Counted from the stretch's first letter, positions 42,661 through 57,120 are shown. The stretch: 64,000 nt of DNA from Rhynochetos jubatus (GCA_027574665.1 CM050657.1:23290700-23354699); one strand, 5' to 3'. The notes: generated by a model not told the origin, from the sequence alone. A program made the numbers and translations.

Positions 42661-45600
42661 TTTCTAACTAAAAGCAGTGACGAGGAGGAGATCTCCCCAG
42701 AAGGCAAGGACACTGTTAACACGGTAGGGGCTTAAATGGAAAAACCTCTCAGACTCTGCACATCATCTGCATCCATCTGAGTTTTATGCCAGCCCTCTGC
42801 TAAAGACCAGAAAAAAAATCAGAGAACTCTTCTGGATTTAAAATAATTTCTTTCATAATTAAAGGGAAAGTGTGTTTTATTTATTTATTTTTAGGATACT
42901 TCCTAAAACTTCACTGACTGACCTGAGGAAAGCCTCAAAGGAGTTAGCGCACTCACTTTCTCCACCGTGTCCCTGACATCAACACCGCCAAACTTCCCTT
43001 CCAGCCCAACTTTCACTGAGTGCAGTTCTACTCACAAACACAAAAACACACCTCCTGCAGGGAGTGCCCCTTCCTTAAAAATCTGAGTCCCCACAGAATT
43101 CCTCTGTTATCGTGTTCCTCCAGAGAGGAAAGGGACCAAACCTTTTGGCTCCTTAAATTGCAGCTCTGAAGTTGATGGCTTTTGCCCTCATTTGAAGGAG
43201 ATGCAGGACGTTGCTGAGGAAAGGATCAGCTGCAGTCTGCAAGTGCTACAGAGTATTATATATCCACGTACTTACTACGGATCAAATACCGTAAGTTACT
43301 TTGAGGCACCGGCTTAAACCTATGGAACTGAAAATGAGAACATCTCTTGGGCTGTCTTATTACCCTTCCATCAGAGCTCGTATTTTCTTTATTCCTGTAA
43401 ATCCACCACCGTGTTCTTTCTGTAGCTGTATGGGAATATTTGCATTTTAAACTGACAACTCCCAGAACACGAGAGGTCTGTTTTCAAGAGCCGTGGTAAC
43501 AGAGGGCAGCGAAAGTACACAGCAGACAGGGAACGCTACAGCAAGATGGGTTTATATCAATAACATGGAGAGACCGTGGAACAAACGATGTATAAATTAA
43601 ACTATTTTTAAGCCATGTTTAACATTTGTCAAACTCTTTGTGTCTACTCGCCGATGTGCTTCTTACAGGCAAATCTGCCCCTAACCGCAAGACGTGGCTC
43701 TGAATCCTGCCGCAGTCAGCAAACACGCTTAGATAACCACGTTTTACTGGAAAGCCCATTTCTGGGAGACAAGCAGGCAGCAATGTGAAAGAGTGTCCTG
43801 AACGGAGGGCACAAGCTGTACACAGAATGGCTTTGCCACTTCAGAAGAGCAGAGAGCGTGTGAGAAAGCATCATCTGCTGTGGCTGACAGGTCACTGGGC
43901 ATTGGAAGAAGGCACCCAGGTGAGAGGAGAGCTAGGAGCTGTTACAGAGCAGGATAACTGCTCTCTTCATGGGAACAAACCAAGCAGGCTGACAGCAGCT
44001 TAGCTACTGACTGGAGATTTTTTGCATTTCCACTAAAATATTTTCATTTAAGCAACAGCAGGCTTTATCACTGCAACATTTTTCTCAAAGCCTTCACTTT
44101 TGTCTGAAAGCTGTAACACTTATTTAATAGGCTGTATTAAAACACTGACTGATTCCTAAATGCCTGCTTCAAAGTTCAAAGAACTTAAAGCATGTTTTTT
44201 CCACTCACCTGCGCATACTGTCGATAGTCTACAAATGCTGTTTTCATTACTGCTGGGACACAGGATTAGTAAAGGAGAATGAGAAAATTCACCTCTAATT
44301 CCTTTTTTAATACATTTTACATCTTCAGTTTCTTCTTGAAATAATGTCCAAAAGATTTTTATGTATACCTGCTGGGATTTTTCTTGCACCCATCAAGACA
44401 TCACATTCTAACAGTTACACAAACCACCACAATTTGCCGAGAAAATTATTTTAGATGTACCTATCCTGGTAATACAGAGCAATAGTTGGACTTTGTAGGG
44501 ATTGGTCTGGAAAATCGGAAGTCTTTGTACTAAACTGTATATGCTCAGAGAAGTGGTGTGCTCTGGGGCAGCACAGACAGCCCATGTTCTGAGAAACGCC
44601 CAAAACCAACCACCACATGCTATCCTTTTGCAACCCAGAGACAAAGGGAGCAGACTTGTAACTCTACCCTATAGTTTTAGGAGAAAGGATTAGGTATATC
44701 AATATTAAAAGCAGTCTTACTGATCTCCTTTAACTGATATTCTGAAGAATAAATTTTCAGTCCAATATCTCTAGGCAGAGACAGGATTCTCTTTTTCTTC
44801 TTGATACTACTGTATTACATACCCATCGCAAATGGAAGAAAACCAATATTACTTCCCTACGGGAAGAATCATCGGCTAAGCCAGACTAAAGGATCAGATA
44901 AGACTTTCTTTCCACCTTTTCAATGGGCTTTGACTGTGACCTTTCCTAACAGGAATGGGTAGAAAGTCACTATGTTGGACTCAGCACCAGAAAATAAACT
45001 TTATCTTGGATGTTTTCCATAGACTGGAACCATGTCTGGATTGTTTTTGTTAGAAGTGTTGGAACGCTACCGTATTATTACTGTACTATTTTAATTGGAA
45101 AGTTTCAGTTTTCTGACTAAATAAGGGCTGTTCTTTCCTTCTTCTGAAGAAAATAAATATAAAAAGATAGCACACAAAAGAAAGAGTACCTGCCCATTAT
45201 TCTTTTTTATTACTCTGCAATAAAGAACACTTGAAAACTGCCAAAATAAGAGATACTACAATAGCATCAAACTAGCCCATTACACATTGCATCTGCAAAA
45301 TACTGTCCCACTGGAGCAACCTAGATGGCTGCATGACAAGATTTATTGTTCCTTGTATTCTGCTCAACGCCCTGTCCCACGGAATACTTAAAAGGAGTAA
45401 GTCATTGAGCAGACACCAAAAAGAGTCCCCAAGAAATGCTGAAACCCAGAATTAATTCTTTGTATTCAATTTCCTCAACCTGAGAGAAAATGCTTAATGC
45501 TATGATGTCAAAAAGAGGCCTTCACAAGTCAAATCCCTGTTTGTATTTGCAGACATGTTTCTGGAATACTGACTTGAGCCAGCAGCATGAATTACCTGAA

Positions 45601-48600
45601 CATAGCACAGTAACAGTATGGACTCGGAGAGGAAAGCCTGCCCTTAACACTGCAAGCAAGATGAGAGGGTGATGCCACAAAAAGAGGACAATGCCCAACA
45701 GGCAGGTCATACTTACCTAGCAGTGGGCATGGGGTCACCATGACTCAGTCCAGAAAACTGCATTCACCACATCAGGATGATTCTTTTCAGCAATATACTA
45801 TGCACAGAAACACGAGCCAAAATACAACTTTAAAACAAAAAGAACAACAAAGCTTTAAAGACAAGCATCAAAATAGTGGAGGAAGCTTCTCAGCTCCTCC
45901 TCGAGACTGAGCTGTAAACAGTTTAGTAAAGCTGCCAGGGGAGTTCGCCCAGTGACGCCAAACCCAGTCAGCACCAGAATGACCCGAATGGCAAGGGGTC
46001 GTGCACAATGTGCACCACGTTAAGTACCAAGATCTCAATCATCCAAACTCCCCAGCAGTCCAGTCCAAGAGCACTGAGGAGCACAGACCATTTTATCAAA
46101 CCTCACAGACCTTGGGTGAGCAGTTGCTCGTGTGTTGAATCAGGCTTCTCGTGCTCTTTTTGTGCCTGACTCATTAACATCTCATCTGTAGTTGGTGCTG
46201 GGTAATTCAACATGTTTGCTCCTTTCTGGTGCTAAATTTTCCCCAACAGCTGACACACTTAAGAGAGCAATCTGTGAATAGTCTCCAGGACTGAAATCCT
46301 TAAAATTGTCTTTCCTTGATCACTGCATAAAAACCCCAGAGAACAAAAACTTCAAGCCTTTAAGCATACAGACTTGTCAGTTTAAATTACAAAGATCACT
46401 GCAGAGGACACGCAGCCAAGTGCTCTGTCACAGGAATTCACCAGGCAGCCATCATGCACAAGCATCACTGACTGCTGTCACTTGTCTTTACACACTTCTT
46501 CAGCGTGGCTCACAGTGAAGACATGCCTTGACCTTTTAAAAATCTGTGGTGAGGAGGGAAGGGACTTAAAGGGTCTATATTCCTAATAGAAAACCTCACC
46601 AGAAAACATGATTTCTGGTCAAAACCATAAAAAATTCCTTATGTTTCTGATCAAACGAATAAATCTTTCCTCAACAATGGAAACTCAATTCATATTTGCA
46701 AACCCAAACATTAATTTTCAGAGTTCATACGATCCAGGAGCAAATAATTCTTTTGTCATTTAGTCAGGATTCTACTACTTAATAGAAAATCCTTAAATAA
46801 AGCACTGGAGCACCACAAGGAGCAGCTTTAACACAACGCTGCAGATGTATATGGGCAGGCGCGCAACCATTGCTTCCCTCCGCTGGCTGGCTTGCACAAC
46901 GGAGGGGGAAAGGAGGGAGGGCTTGCTGCTAAAATTAATTATGTGTGCTTCTAAAAGTTCCTTCTATAGCATAAGGAGAAAGGCTGCATATATACATAGG
47001 GTGTAAAACAATACCTGTTTTCAGCGTACAGGCTGGATCGAAGCCATACTTCAGGGTACTGTCGCTCACATCCCCACTGCGTGCACACCCACACAGCGAA
47101 AACCGGACTAGCAAAGACACCCCCACTGGCTGCAGCATCAGAGTTGTGAAGGGCTCTTTAGGGACAAGCTTTCTAAGAAGTTCTGTCAGGAATGCCAAGG
47201 GTATTAGGGCTCCCTGCTCAGTGCAGTGACCGTGGAACATACTCTTTTCGATCTTGCTAGCTCCCCTCTAGCTGAGGAGGTACCCTGCTCACAAGCAGTT
47301 ATGGGACACACACGTGGTATTTCATGACCACTTACTTTTCAGCTATGTACCCTGGTTCTGTAACACAGCTCTGGTGCTGGTTCCAAAAGGGTAATAGCTA
47401 TCCTTCCAACTGAACAGAAAATTGGGGACGAAAGCCTGCGCCTGACAGCCTAGGCTTGTGCAATATGACAGTGGTCCTTGTCTGAAGAAGCAAATACATC
47501 TTCCCAATTTGGGGAGGAAAAACACACCACTGTGGTACTCAATGGTAAATTATAAAGTAATCTCAATGGTTGGAGAAGTCTGATGATGTGTAACAGCTCG
47601 AGACAATCGCCCCTTCCTGTTGTCCATGTTCAAGAAGTACTTACAGCACTGCAATTCATTAGGTACAACTTCACAAGCAGGAGGCAGTTTTCCTAATTCC
47701 ATTTTTTCCCCATTCTATGTTTTAGTTAGACTGTCATTAAATATAGCTAAGGAGTTTTCTGCTAACTATTTAATGGCATTATAATGCATCTGTTCATTGT
47801 TAGAAAGATAGTCCGCACTCCTCTCCCATGTGATTAAAGATGTAACAGCTCATGATTTTTATAGAGTCAGAACTAGAAGCAGAAGAGTAATCTAACCACA
47901 GGATCCTACATGGCACTAATATCAAGTCACCACAGAAAACATTCCTTTCTACATATGTATATTCCCGTAACCCCCTGGGAGATGCTTTAGCGATGTCCTT
48001 TCTGGCACCGAACATGTAATTCCTTCAATTAGTATCAGTTTACTGCGTTGGCCTCTGTGATCTTACAGAAGAAAAACCATCTAGGCGTTATTATATGGCA
48101 TTTTAATAACTCTCGCAGATTGAACGCAGCTTGCTGGTTGAATCTGTGTGCTTCCTTTTCATAAGAAACCAATCGATATGGGTTATATACATACAAAAGT
48201 TCCAGTGAGAACCAATTAGGTTTCTGTTCGCTCATACTGGTGAAATGCAGTGAAACAGCTTCACTTTCACCATCTATTACATTCATTTGGACCGTATTTT
48301 CTGTTCATAACTGAAAGCTGGCTAACACCTTTTTAAGAAATCCTCTCTAAAATTGAACTGAAATAAATTTTATTCCTGTTAAAACAAAAAGGGAAAACAT
48401 TATGTTCTTATTGAGGCATTTATTTCCTTGTATTTTTATGTTTTCTTAGTTAAATAGATTTTGCTTTGTGAGCATCTTTTACAGTCCACTGTGGTGGCAC
48501 TGTTCATACCATATAATTTTATCTAAGTACTACAGGTCAGCAACTGGGGGTAAGCACAGTTCTAATCTCACCCTGTGCTTAGTGCTCTGTGGTTAAAACA

Positions 48601-48774
48601 GAATCACTTCTTTCCACCACCAGTGAAGTCCCTCAGCTTTGTAAAACCAGGAAATAGTGCAGGTTGCTGCATGTCTCTCAGTGCACCCGGCAGAAACTGA
48701 GAGCCTGCTAAGCACTGGCCCTGGTTAGCTTGCCAGCAGCATGGCCTTCAACAGTTCCAGGTTCGCAAACACTC

Positions 48775-49048
48775 TGGTGCGTAGTCAGAGGACAAGAAAC
48801 AACACATAAAATTTAAAATTTGAGAGGTTCTGACTGGATAAAGGGAACATTTCTGCACCACGAGGACAGTCAAGAAGTGGAACAAGTTGCCCAGAGAACT
48901 CACGCTGTCTCCATCACTGGAGGTTTTCAGGACCATACTGGATAGAGCCCTGAGGAACCCGATCTGATCTCACAGCAGCCCCTGCTGTGAGCAGGAGAGC
49001 TCCTGAGCCCCCTTACAGGCTGAAGGGAACTGTGGTTCTAAGAATATG
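48775..49048 (+). mobile_element. CR1 LINE 3'-end remnant
   Basis: The plus strand follows the typical avian CR1 3' terminus in order: a 'gaggacaagaaacaa' segment, 'tctgactggataaagg', 'gtggaacaagttgcccag', 'ctccatcactggaggtttt', 'tgagcaggag' and a tail near 'ggttctaagaat', which is a worn form of the ATTCTATGATTCT-like end. Only the 3' region is present, as expected for 5'-truncated LINE insertion. It has many substitutions and small indels, lacks open frames, and is inert. The left edge is approximate. Confidence 0.85.
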
Positions 49049-50277
49049 TATTTTTAATTCATGGGACTGTACTGTCATTTGCAAAATGCACCCAGATAAA
49101 GCAGTGGAGACTACAATCAGCACGTTAAACAAAACGGCTTTTCCATCCTTCTTTATAACCAACCCGAAAGCTCTAATTCTAGAAACCTGCTTCCCAGCAG
49201 TCAAGCATAAATCCAGAATATTCCACGGAAGTGAATAAAGCCCCTGTGCCGTTCCTGCAGCGCTGCTGCTGACAGAGACCAGGTTTTGCTGTGTGATGGT
49301 GGGAGCTCTAGAACAGGCTATCTCAGCAAAGATTGCTCCAGTCAGCTCAGCGCCCCCTTAGCCATTTCCTTTCCAGCATCTCCGGACTACGTGCTACTCC
49401 CGTTACATCACTTCTCCTTATACACAGCTGACTTCCACATACCCCCTACATACACTACTTGACTGATTTCCCTACAACTCTTCCTCTTCCCTCCATATTC
49501 CGTGGCCTGGCACTGACACCGCATGACCTACCGGGTCAGTTTTGATCCGTTCATCTGGATCTGACCAAACTCATATGGATTTATTTTGTACCGCAGATAA
49601 AGTACATATGCTTACAACAGAAAGCTGAACAGCTTCTATGTGAAACCCTCTTGACTTTACTTCTGCAAAATGTTTAATTTCCAATGACCAAAAATTCAGG
49701 CTTTATTTTCCCATTTGAAAAAAGCGACCTGGGAGAACAGGGCGCAGCGCTGTCCTTTGCTGCTGCTCAGCTGATGTGCCTCTGCAAGCAGGGAACACAC
49801 CAATTCAGACATCCTCAAACACCTGAAGGAGCTCAGGGAAAACTAATATTCCCCTCCCAACTTCAGATTTTTGCTTCCACACACGAAGGGCAAGCTATAC
49901 CAACAACAAATTATCATATTCTATCCTTACGTACATCACAGACCTGCACGTACAACTTACACAGTTAAGTGTTCTCGGAGCAGCCCTGTTCATTTTACGA
50001 GACAGGTATTAGAAGAACATGGGGCAAATTCAAACCTGTGTCATCAAGTTTGAGTTCACCAGGATACTTTATTCACGCAGACAGCTAACAGCAGACCTAA
50101 ATTGGGTCCAAACAAGGAAAACATTGATTTATCTTCGTCTTTGATCTCCATACTCACTTCAACTGTTCAAAGTGCTCTCCGTAACCTGCCTGGAACAGCT
50201 GTCAAGATTTCAAAGGCCACCAACACTGAAATAAAGGGTTTCAACTGTAACTGCATAAACAACACCCATTTTTTGTT

Positions 50278-50296
50278 CCTGTCCCTGTCCCTGTCC
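50278..50296. repeat. (CCTGTC)3 hexanucleotide repeat
   Basis: Three perfect cctgtc units plus one extra base. Confidence 0.95.
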
Positions 50297-50645
50297 AACT
50301 GGCTTGCTCCTGCAGGTGGCAAGCAGAAAGTCCCTGAGCTGGGGCGCCCTGGCCACGCAATGAGTTTACATGTGGTGAGGGGTAGCTATTAGCCACTGCC
50401 ATCTCTCCTCCCTATCGCTGATTGGGGCTGTGCAGGAGGTAATTAGCAGCCTTATTAACACTGACATGCTTGCATGGCAGTGAACATTAACACTCACCCC
50501 TCCTGCATCTTGGCAGAGGGACGTATAATGTGGCATTCCAAGCCTGTCAGATCTCTGCATCATTCTGAGGGGTAAGCTCAGGCAAATTTGTCTTAATTGG
50601 TCACTTCCAACACAGTGTATTTGGTATATTCTAAAGGGTTCACAA

Positions 50646-50665
50646 AAACAAACAAACAAACAAAC
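50646..50665. repeat. (AAAC)5 tetranucleotide microsatellite
   Basis: Five uninterrupted AAAC units, followed by cccac. Confidence 0.95.
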
Positions 50666-53600
50666 CCCACAAGAATGAAAATCACCAAGAAAAACACTGC
50701 AAACCCTGGAAAATACCCTAAAAACTGCAAAACACTGCAAAAAGATATAGCATTTTACAACTTACAGTAACGAGTATATCTCCAGAAATTGTTTACACTG
50801 GTGGCACAAGAATAACAGAAGCTAAATGCTTTTTAAGTATGCTGAAGCTAAATGATTATCTCTCTCTTCCATATCCAGATTGCTGCTTGCTAGAGCCTAA
50901 GAAAATGAGAAAGGGGACAATCAAAGTGCTGAACTCATAAAATCTGGAAGTCTCTAAAGGAAAACATTTTGAGAGAAGTCACTGATTTGCCACTTCCTTT
51001 CTCAGCCAGCCTGCACAGGCCCTGAGCGCCTAACAACCCATGACATGATCTGCTCAAGCCTGTGGACAGGTGTCCCCTAATCCCTTTACTTAAAGCAAAA
51101 TTCCAAGAAAAACAAGTAAAGGAGAGAAGGAAGGAAAAGTGTGGGTTTCTGCTGGGTGTAACAAAACATCCTTCTCTTACGTTCCCAGTAATCTGCTTTA
51201 AAAGCCATTTTTATGTAAAGTTTTTAACCCCAAAATGTTACACTGGTAATTTCCTGAGAAAGCGATTCCGATCTGAAAAGCAGTTGCTGTAAAAGAATGC
51301 CCTCCCCTGCCCCTCCCCAAATCAGGGTACTGCACGCCAAACCTATACGCTTCGGTGACATAAACCTGTTTTTACTACTTCTTGACTCCCCACAGCACTA
51401 CAAACCAAAGGTAGATTTGGAGAAATAAAAATGAAGACTTTAGCCTGTCTCAAGCATTTTAGTGCAATACCAGTTGCAAACTCTGTCACATTCCAAGAAA
51501 CCCATTCCAGGGAAAACCCACCCATACACACCTAAAGAGAGACACCTGAAATAGCGAAGGGATTTGTACCTGTGCAATGGAAAACTGTCTGACAAGCAGA
51601 ATCTTTCTTCTTCGACCATCATTAACACTATTTCAGATCAAGCTGGCAGTAAGAAAAAGACCATTTCATTTGGAAACTCAGGAAATTTCCCCTTGAAATT
51701 GAGAGGCAACAAACCCAAAATTCCCTAAAATAATTTTCACAAAAGTTTTTCTTTCCCCGCTCTAAATAAAGCTAAGCTTGATCTTCTGATCCAACTTTTA
51801 TATTTAGGTTCCAACTTAGAAATGGCTATCGCTCAACAACTGTTAAGCCTGACAGAAACCCAACAAATATTACAGCAGCTTACAGCACACGTACAGCTGT
51901 TCTTTACAATGTGAGTTCTAATTCCTAGTCATACGTACTACACATACGCACAAATCTTTAGTTAGGAGTAAAAATAACGATAGTATTTCATAAGGATTTG
52001 ATAGGACCACCAGTCAAGTGCCCAAAAATGCTTTACTTGCTACAAATGAGGAAAGATCATCCCTGGAAACAGGGAGAAGAATTCTTCCCCTCTTCCTCTC
52101 CTTTTCCAGTATTTCCATATTTGATGATATTTTGCATATGGTCATAATTTCATCGTTTCGCCTAAAGCTGTGGATTTGCAGCAATGGGGGAAGAATTTTG
52201 ATTTGTTTTTCAGTTTTAAAGAATGGGATTACCCAAACCGGTGCAACGGTGCTGCAGAGCAGCTGAGTCTATGGAAGGAACAGCATGCTTCAAACTCGCT
52301 ACTGCATAACTTGTTTGCACTTGTAACTACATTTCAGTACTTCGCCCGGCCTGAACGAAAAAGAACGAGAGTGGGGAAGGTGGCTTGTCTCAAACCTATT
52401 CTGAGACATCAGACTCAGAGTCTGCACATTAAATGTTGTACAACGAGGAGCTGACCACAGGAACGGACGGCTCTGTGTTCAAAATGTAGTTATCAAGTAA
52501 GTACATATAGAAACGCAGGAAAGGAGTAAGTTTTTCAGGTTTGTCCTTTCATTTATAATCTACACAAACTTTATCACTATACTCCTCTCTCTGTGGTGGA
52601 GAGAGAACATTAGAAACAGCCTTAAACTTGACTGCAAACAGTGGAGACTTAAGAGATCTCTCAGCCAAATGCAATTAACAGATATTTTGGTCTGAAGCAA
52701 GTCATTGCTCTTTAAGACATGGAGTTCCCAATTCTGTTCTTACAGGAACACACCCTTTTATTTCAAAGGCGGAAAGAGTGCTCCAAGAGATCAGATTTAG
52801 AACCAGAAAAAGTCATTCCAAAATATTTTTAAGACCTAGTCAGAACATGAAAAACTGAATAACCATCAGGATTTAAGGCAGCATTGCATTTAATTGGGGA
52901 ATACTTTGGTGACTGTAGCAACCAAAGAAAAAGAAAAATGCCTACCAGCAATTCTTATTTCTTCCTGACACAATCTACTATTTCTTCACAACTTCACTGA
53001 GCCATTTCACGAAGCAGGATAGATCAGTAGGCCACAATAACCCCCACAGCTGCTCTGTTTTGCTAGAGATTCATTCCATCAAAACCTGTGATGGCTAGTC
53101 AAACTGCTAAAAATACAACAAGAGACAATTGTCTTAGATTCGTTGAGACATTTAAACACCAATACATGCCGCTCGGTAAAGCTCCTCTTCCTTTCGCACA
53201 TTTTTAGCTCCCCAGATTTCAAAAGCATCCTGCCACCACTGGCTTGTCCAAACTCCTGTTAGCTGACCTCCTCTTACTCTGGCTTTGGGTGTGAAAAAAT
53301 AATCATTATGACGTGAACAGAAGCTTGGAAAAAGAAAAATCTCTGAAGCAGCTAGCAATCCTGTCACTTGGGGAAAAAAAATAGTAAAACCTCTTCCTTC
53401 AACCTCCTAATTCTGTAGGAATCTCCAACACGTTTCACAGTTAGGCATCAAGGAGCCATAACCGCTAAAACCAATTGCACAGCTACAGCGCAATTGGAAC
53501 TCATAAAACGTCTCACTGACCGAGAAGTGGCACAACCCTTTGCTTAAAACGAGTCACGTAACGCTGCTGGGCATCATGGCCGTGGCTCCAATTTGCTTCT

Positions 53601-55425
53601 TCCGAGGAACAATTTCTCTGCTGAACTTCTGAACGGTTCCTTTTTCAGAGTCACTCTGAAGGTTGACACTATTCTAACAAGGTTGGGGGTTTTTTTTGTA
53701 AATGGAAAATATAGGACCAAAAGCAGCCACGGGCCTGGTTTCAGGTCACCACCCGCAGCCACGGCAGTACCTGCTGGGATCTCATTAGGTTTCCCACAGC
53801 CAGCACACGTAGGCTGGCTCAGCTCCCAGATGGGATGCTTCTGCCGAATTCTTTGAAAAGCAGCAAGCCTGCGAGCCAGCCCAGCCCGAGAGCTCTGCAG
53901 CACTACAGCACCTCACTGTCAGGGCAGTGCACTACCAAAACCATCACCATACACTAACTGCATCACTAGATTGTGTTGATACAGCTTTTTAACAAATTTC
54001 TTTATATACACGCTAATTAAGGCCATAAGGTACTTATTATTTGAGGCAGTTAAAGTTTCAGACCCCAAACTTCAAATTCAGTGGTCCAGGTGGCCACCAC
54101 GTGTGTCTACATCATCGTGTTAGCTCTGATCAAGTTTACACTTTTCAATTAAACCCGAGGGTCCCCATTTCTCACACTCCATACTGCAGGGCAGGCTCTG
54201 TTCCAAAAGAACTAAGGATGCATTTGGAGGATGCTGGCAGCGTTCAGGCCCTGAGAACGCACCACAGGGAGTCTGAAGTAAAGCCTCCGAAGTACAGCTA
54301 GCGGGGGCACTGGGTTATCAGCACCACCCCTTTCTGTGAGGATTGTGCCCATTGTGCACTGCAGGCACAGCTGAAAAGCGACTTTCAGCACCTGAGAAAA
54401 GGGAGCTTTATTACAGAGGTCCCAAACAACTGCCACCGCTAATAACGAAGCCAGTCACTTCATTTTCTTCATTACCAGCTCACATCTTTCCTGCTATAAG
54501 ACTCAGGCTCATTTTTGCTTACCAGAACATCACAATGGAGATGCTGTGCATTTCAGAGTATATCAAAGTAATTGCAAGAGCTCATTCCTTAAAAGGAAAA
54601 AGATTGAAACGGGAGCAGCAATCTTACAGTCCTCCCTAACATCTGTCAGCCTCTGCACTTCAACCCACAGAACGCTCAAACTTCCTGTAGGAGCAACATA
54701 AGAGGTTTCAGTGTCTATTCCTCTGTGGGGTAGTCCCCACACACAGCCAGTCATGAGCAGTCCTCTCAGCTTTCCAAAATCCCGAGATCCTGACGTGCTG
54801 TTCATGTGACGGGGGTACCTTTGAAACAGTCGTGCTAAAGACACATGACCGTTTAAGTGACAGTAACTGGGGAACGTGTCTTTGGGGGCTGCCCTGAGAG
54901 CACACCTTCTAGCAGGGTTTGGGGGATGCGGAGCAATACTGCAACTTCGTCTTCGTTTCAGGAATAAGCCCAGACATATGAAGGAGGAGGCTGTCCTGAC
55001 ATCTGAAAGGAAAGTGCTGAGGTTGCTGAACATGCCCCTGAGCAACTTTTACACTCCAGTACTGAGGCCTGAGCAGCACTTGAGAGTCTTCAGATTGCAG
55101 TCAGCCTCCTGTGAACTAATGGCACGGCCATGGCGGAAGAGTGTGAGGGTCTATACGGTGCCCAGAGTTGGCTATAAAGAATGCCAGCTACACTCACGAT
55201 GTATTAATTCTGCTATACACAGATTACGACTTGTCTATTTATTATGCGTTTCATCTCTCTTGAAATAGAAACTGCAAGAAGTAAGCAGGCAGGCAGAGAT
55301 GAAAAACTGAAGGATTATCTAACTTTAACATAGCAATCACAACTCACTGTTGCCTTAAAGTGCTATTTCCAGATCAGGATTACTCACCTGTTGTACACGG
55401 GCACACCCCAAAAGCCTGACAGTGG

Positions 55426-55437
55426 GGCCACGTGGCC
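55426..55437. promoter_or_regulatory. perfect 12-bp palindrome with CACGTG E-box
   Basis: GGCCACGTGGCC is fully self-complementary and centred on the bHLH-ZIP site CACGTG (MYC/MAX, USF, CLOCK-BMAL1 class). Its location is intronic and function is unknown. Confidence 0.3.
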
Positions 55438-55999
55438 TTTGCCCTGCTCTAGCAGCAGAAAGAGCAGTCTCTGATAAGGCCACTCTGCTGCAGCTAAGGC
55501 TTCACAAAAAGCCAAACTTCATAAAAAGGAGTTCTAAAGGGGAATCCATGTTTTGTGTAAAGATGTAAAACTGACATCAACAGAAAATCTCAAGATGAGC
55601 TTTTGGGAAAGTCCTTGGGTGCTGTACCGTCCTCATCTGCCATTGATGAGGCTGAGACCTGAGAGAGCAACCCCTGTTTAGCCACTGTGGCCAGGAAGAA
55701 TGGACAAAGTGACTCAATGCCAGCATTTAGCTTAGTTGAAGAGATATTCCTGAGGAGAGGAAGGTCCCTGCAGTTTAGGTCCTGCAGAAAATAAGTCCAT
55801 GGGAGCAGCTGCCCAAGATTGACCAGAGGAAACCTTTTGTCTAACCTTTTGCTTCAGCTCTTAGAGAAAGAGACTTGGATGTGGCACCTGGCTGCCTCCT
55901 ATCTGCTCAGTCATTATACAACTTGCACTTCTATGAGCTGATTTACTCATTAATTCATCCATTTTTTTAGATATCCAAATATTCTGAGGTAAGAAGCTT

Positions 56000-57120
56000 C
56001 ACAGCTTAACCAGAAGTTTAGAAAAGGAATATCTACTTCTGTTTTCAATCTGTCACTTATTAATTTAAGAAGATGGCCCTCGTTCTTTAATGAAAGAGAC
56101 TGTGAACAACAAATCCCTATTCAGCATCGCAATGACCCACATGATTTTTATAGGCCACTATCATATTCCCCTTCCACCTTTTCTGTGTCAGGCTAGCGTG
56201 CCTGCTATTCCATATATAAAATCCATTTCATGTCCTTGATCCTCCTCGTCGCTTCTCCCTCTGTATATCTGTGGTTGTGCTCTGTTTTTCTGAGCTGGGG
56301 GGTTGCAGAACTGCAGACACCATGTGCCTGGAGCAGTTAAAGCCACCCCAATGACCGCCATTCCATATGTAACATGTGGATAGTTGTTCTTATGTGAACC
56401 ACTTTACATTTCCCCTGTTGAATTCCATATGCCATTTTATTGCCTAGTCATTCCATGTCATGGGTTCCTCCTGCAATTAACCACAGCTGACCCTTGTCTT
56501 TTCTGCCCAGGGTAGCTTAGTATCACTGCCCATCACAAGTCTTTCAGGACAGATGAGCAGAACAGACTCCAGCACAAATCCCCATGAGCTGCCACTGGTG
56601 ACCCCTTTCTGCTGTAACTTACGAGCATCTATTACCTATCCTTATTTTCATCTCCACCAGCCTCGTGTGAAGGACCAAATACCTATCCAAAATCCAAGCA
56701 ATCTACCCTGTCTACATGCTTGATATCTCCTCCTAAAGACTGTCCACATGACAATTCCTTTCCCTGCACGTCATGGTCATCTGCTTATAGTTTACAATTA
56801 CATACCAAGTTTAACGACCGCACCTTTCTGAAATCCATATTTTGACAAATATACAATGATGTCTTCACATTTCACATCTTTCCATCATCTACTACTGGAG
56901 CAGTCTTAAAGAAAATGCAGTACCACGATGAAGAATTCAACTCTTTGACCCTTTAGTCCTTCTAGAGTTCTTAGAGGACTGGTGTCTGGTCCTGGCAGTA
57001 CGTAACAGTTCAGGCTGCTGGCTTCTCCCAACACGGCACTGAGATAATCATCAGACACACTGCCAGGAAAGAAGGGTTCCAGCACAGACATTTCTCCAAG
57101 CTTGCTTCACTTTGCAACAT
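56000..57120 (-). mobile_element. old CR1-type LINE fragment, reverse orientation
   Basis: Plus-strand text follows the antisense of the CR1 3' half in the right order. It includes 'ttctttaatgaaagagactgtgaacaac', 'atgatttttataggcc', 'tatcatattccccttcc', 'gagctggggggttgcagaactgcag', 'cccctgttgaattccatatgcc' and 'gccactggtgaccccttt'. These correspond to recurrent segments of old amniote CR1 copies. Divergence is heavy and some inner segments are missing, notably after the 'ctgcagacacc' block at about 56320. The fragment may extend to about 57240, but similarity becomes too weak to call. No intact reverse-transcriptase frame remains. Confidence 0.72.

Larger units (their letters stand above)
25253..48774. 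other. intronic stretch, mostly featureless
   Basis: Contains only the microsatellites, X-box, AT-rich candidates and GC-rich patch listed separately. I saw no further CR1, LTR or RNA gene. The longest open frame of the window (189 codons, 31506-32075) lies in a pyrimidine-rich strand segment and has no recognisable domain. Confidence 0.55.
49049..55999. other. intronic stretch between two CR1 remnants
   Basis: No exon or transposon recognised. It contains the (CCTGTC)3 and (AAAC)5 repeats and the E-box palindrome at 55426. The 160-codon minus-strand frame at 54563-55045 overlaps a 130-codon plus-strand frame, and neither resembles a known family. Confidence 0.55.

Noticed and set aside
46900-46921. 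Second G-rich run (ggaggggg...gggaggg)
   Set aside because: It also falls short of four separate GGG runs. At most a bulged or two-tetrad form is possible.
54563-55045. 160-codon minus-strand open frame
   Set aside because: No recognisable domain, and it overlaps an equally plausible 130-codon plus-strand frame. No splice-compatible exon boundaries support it.
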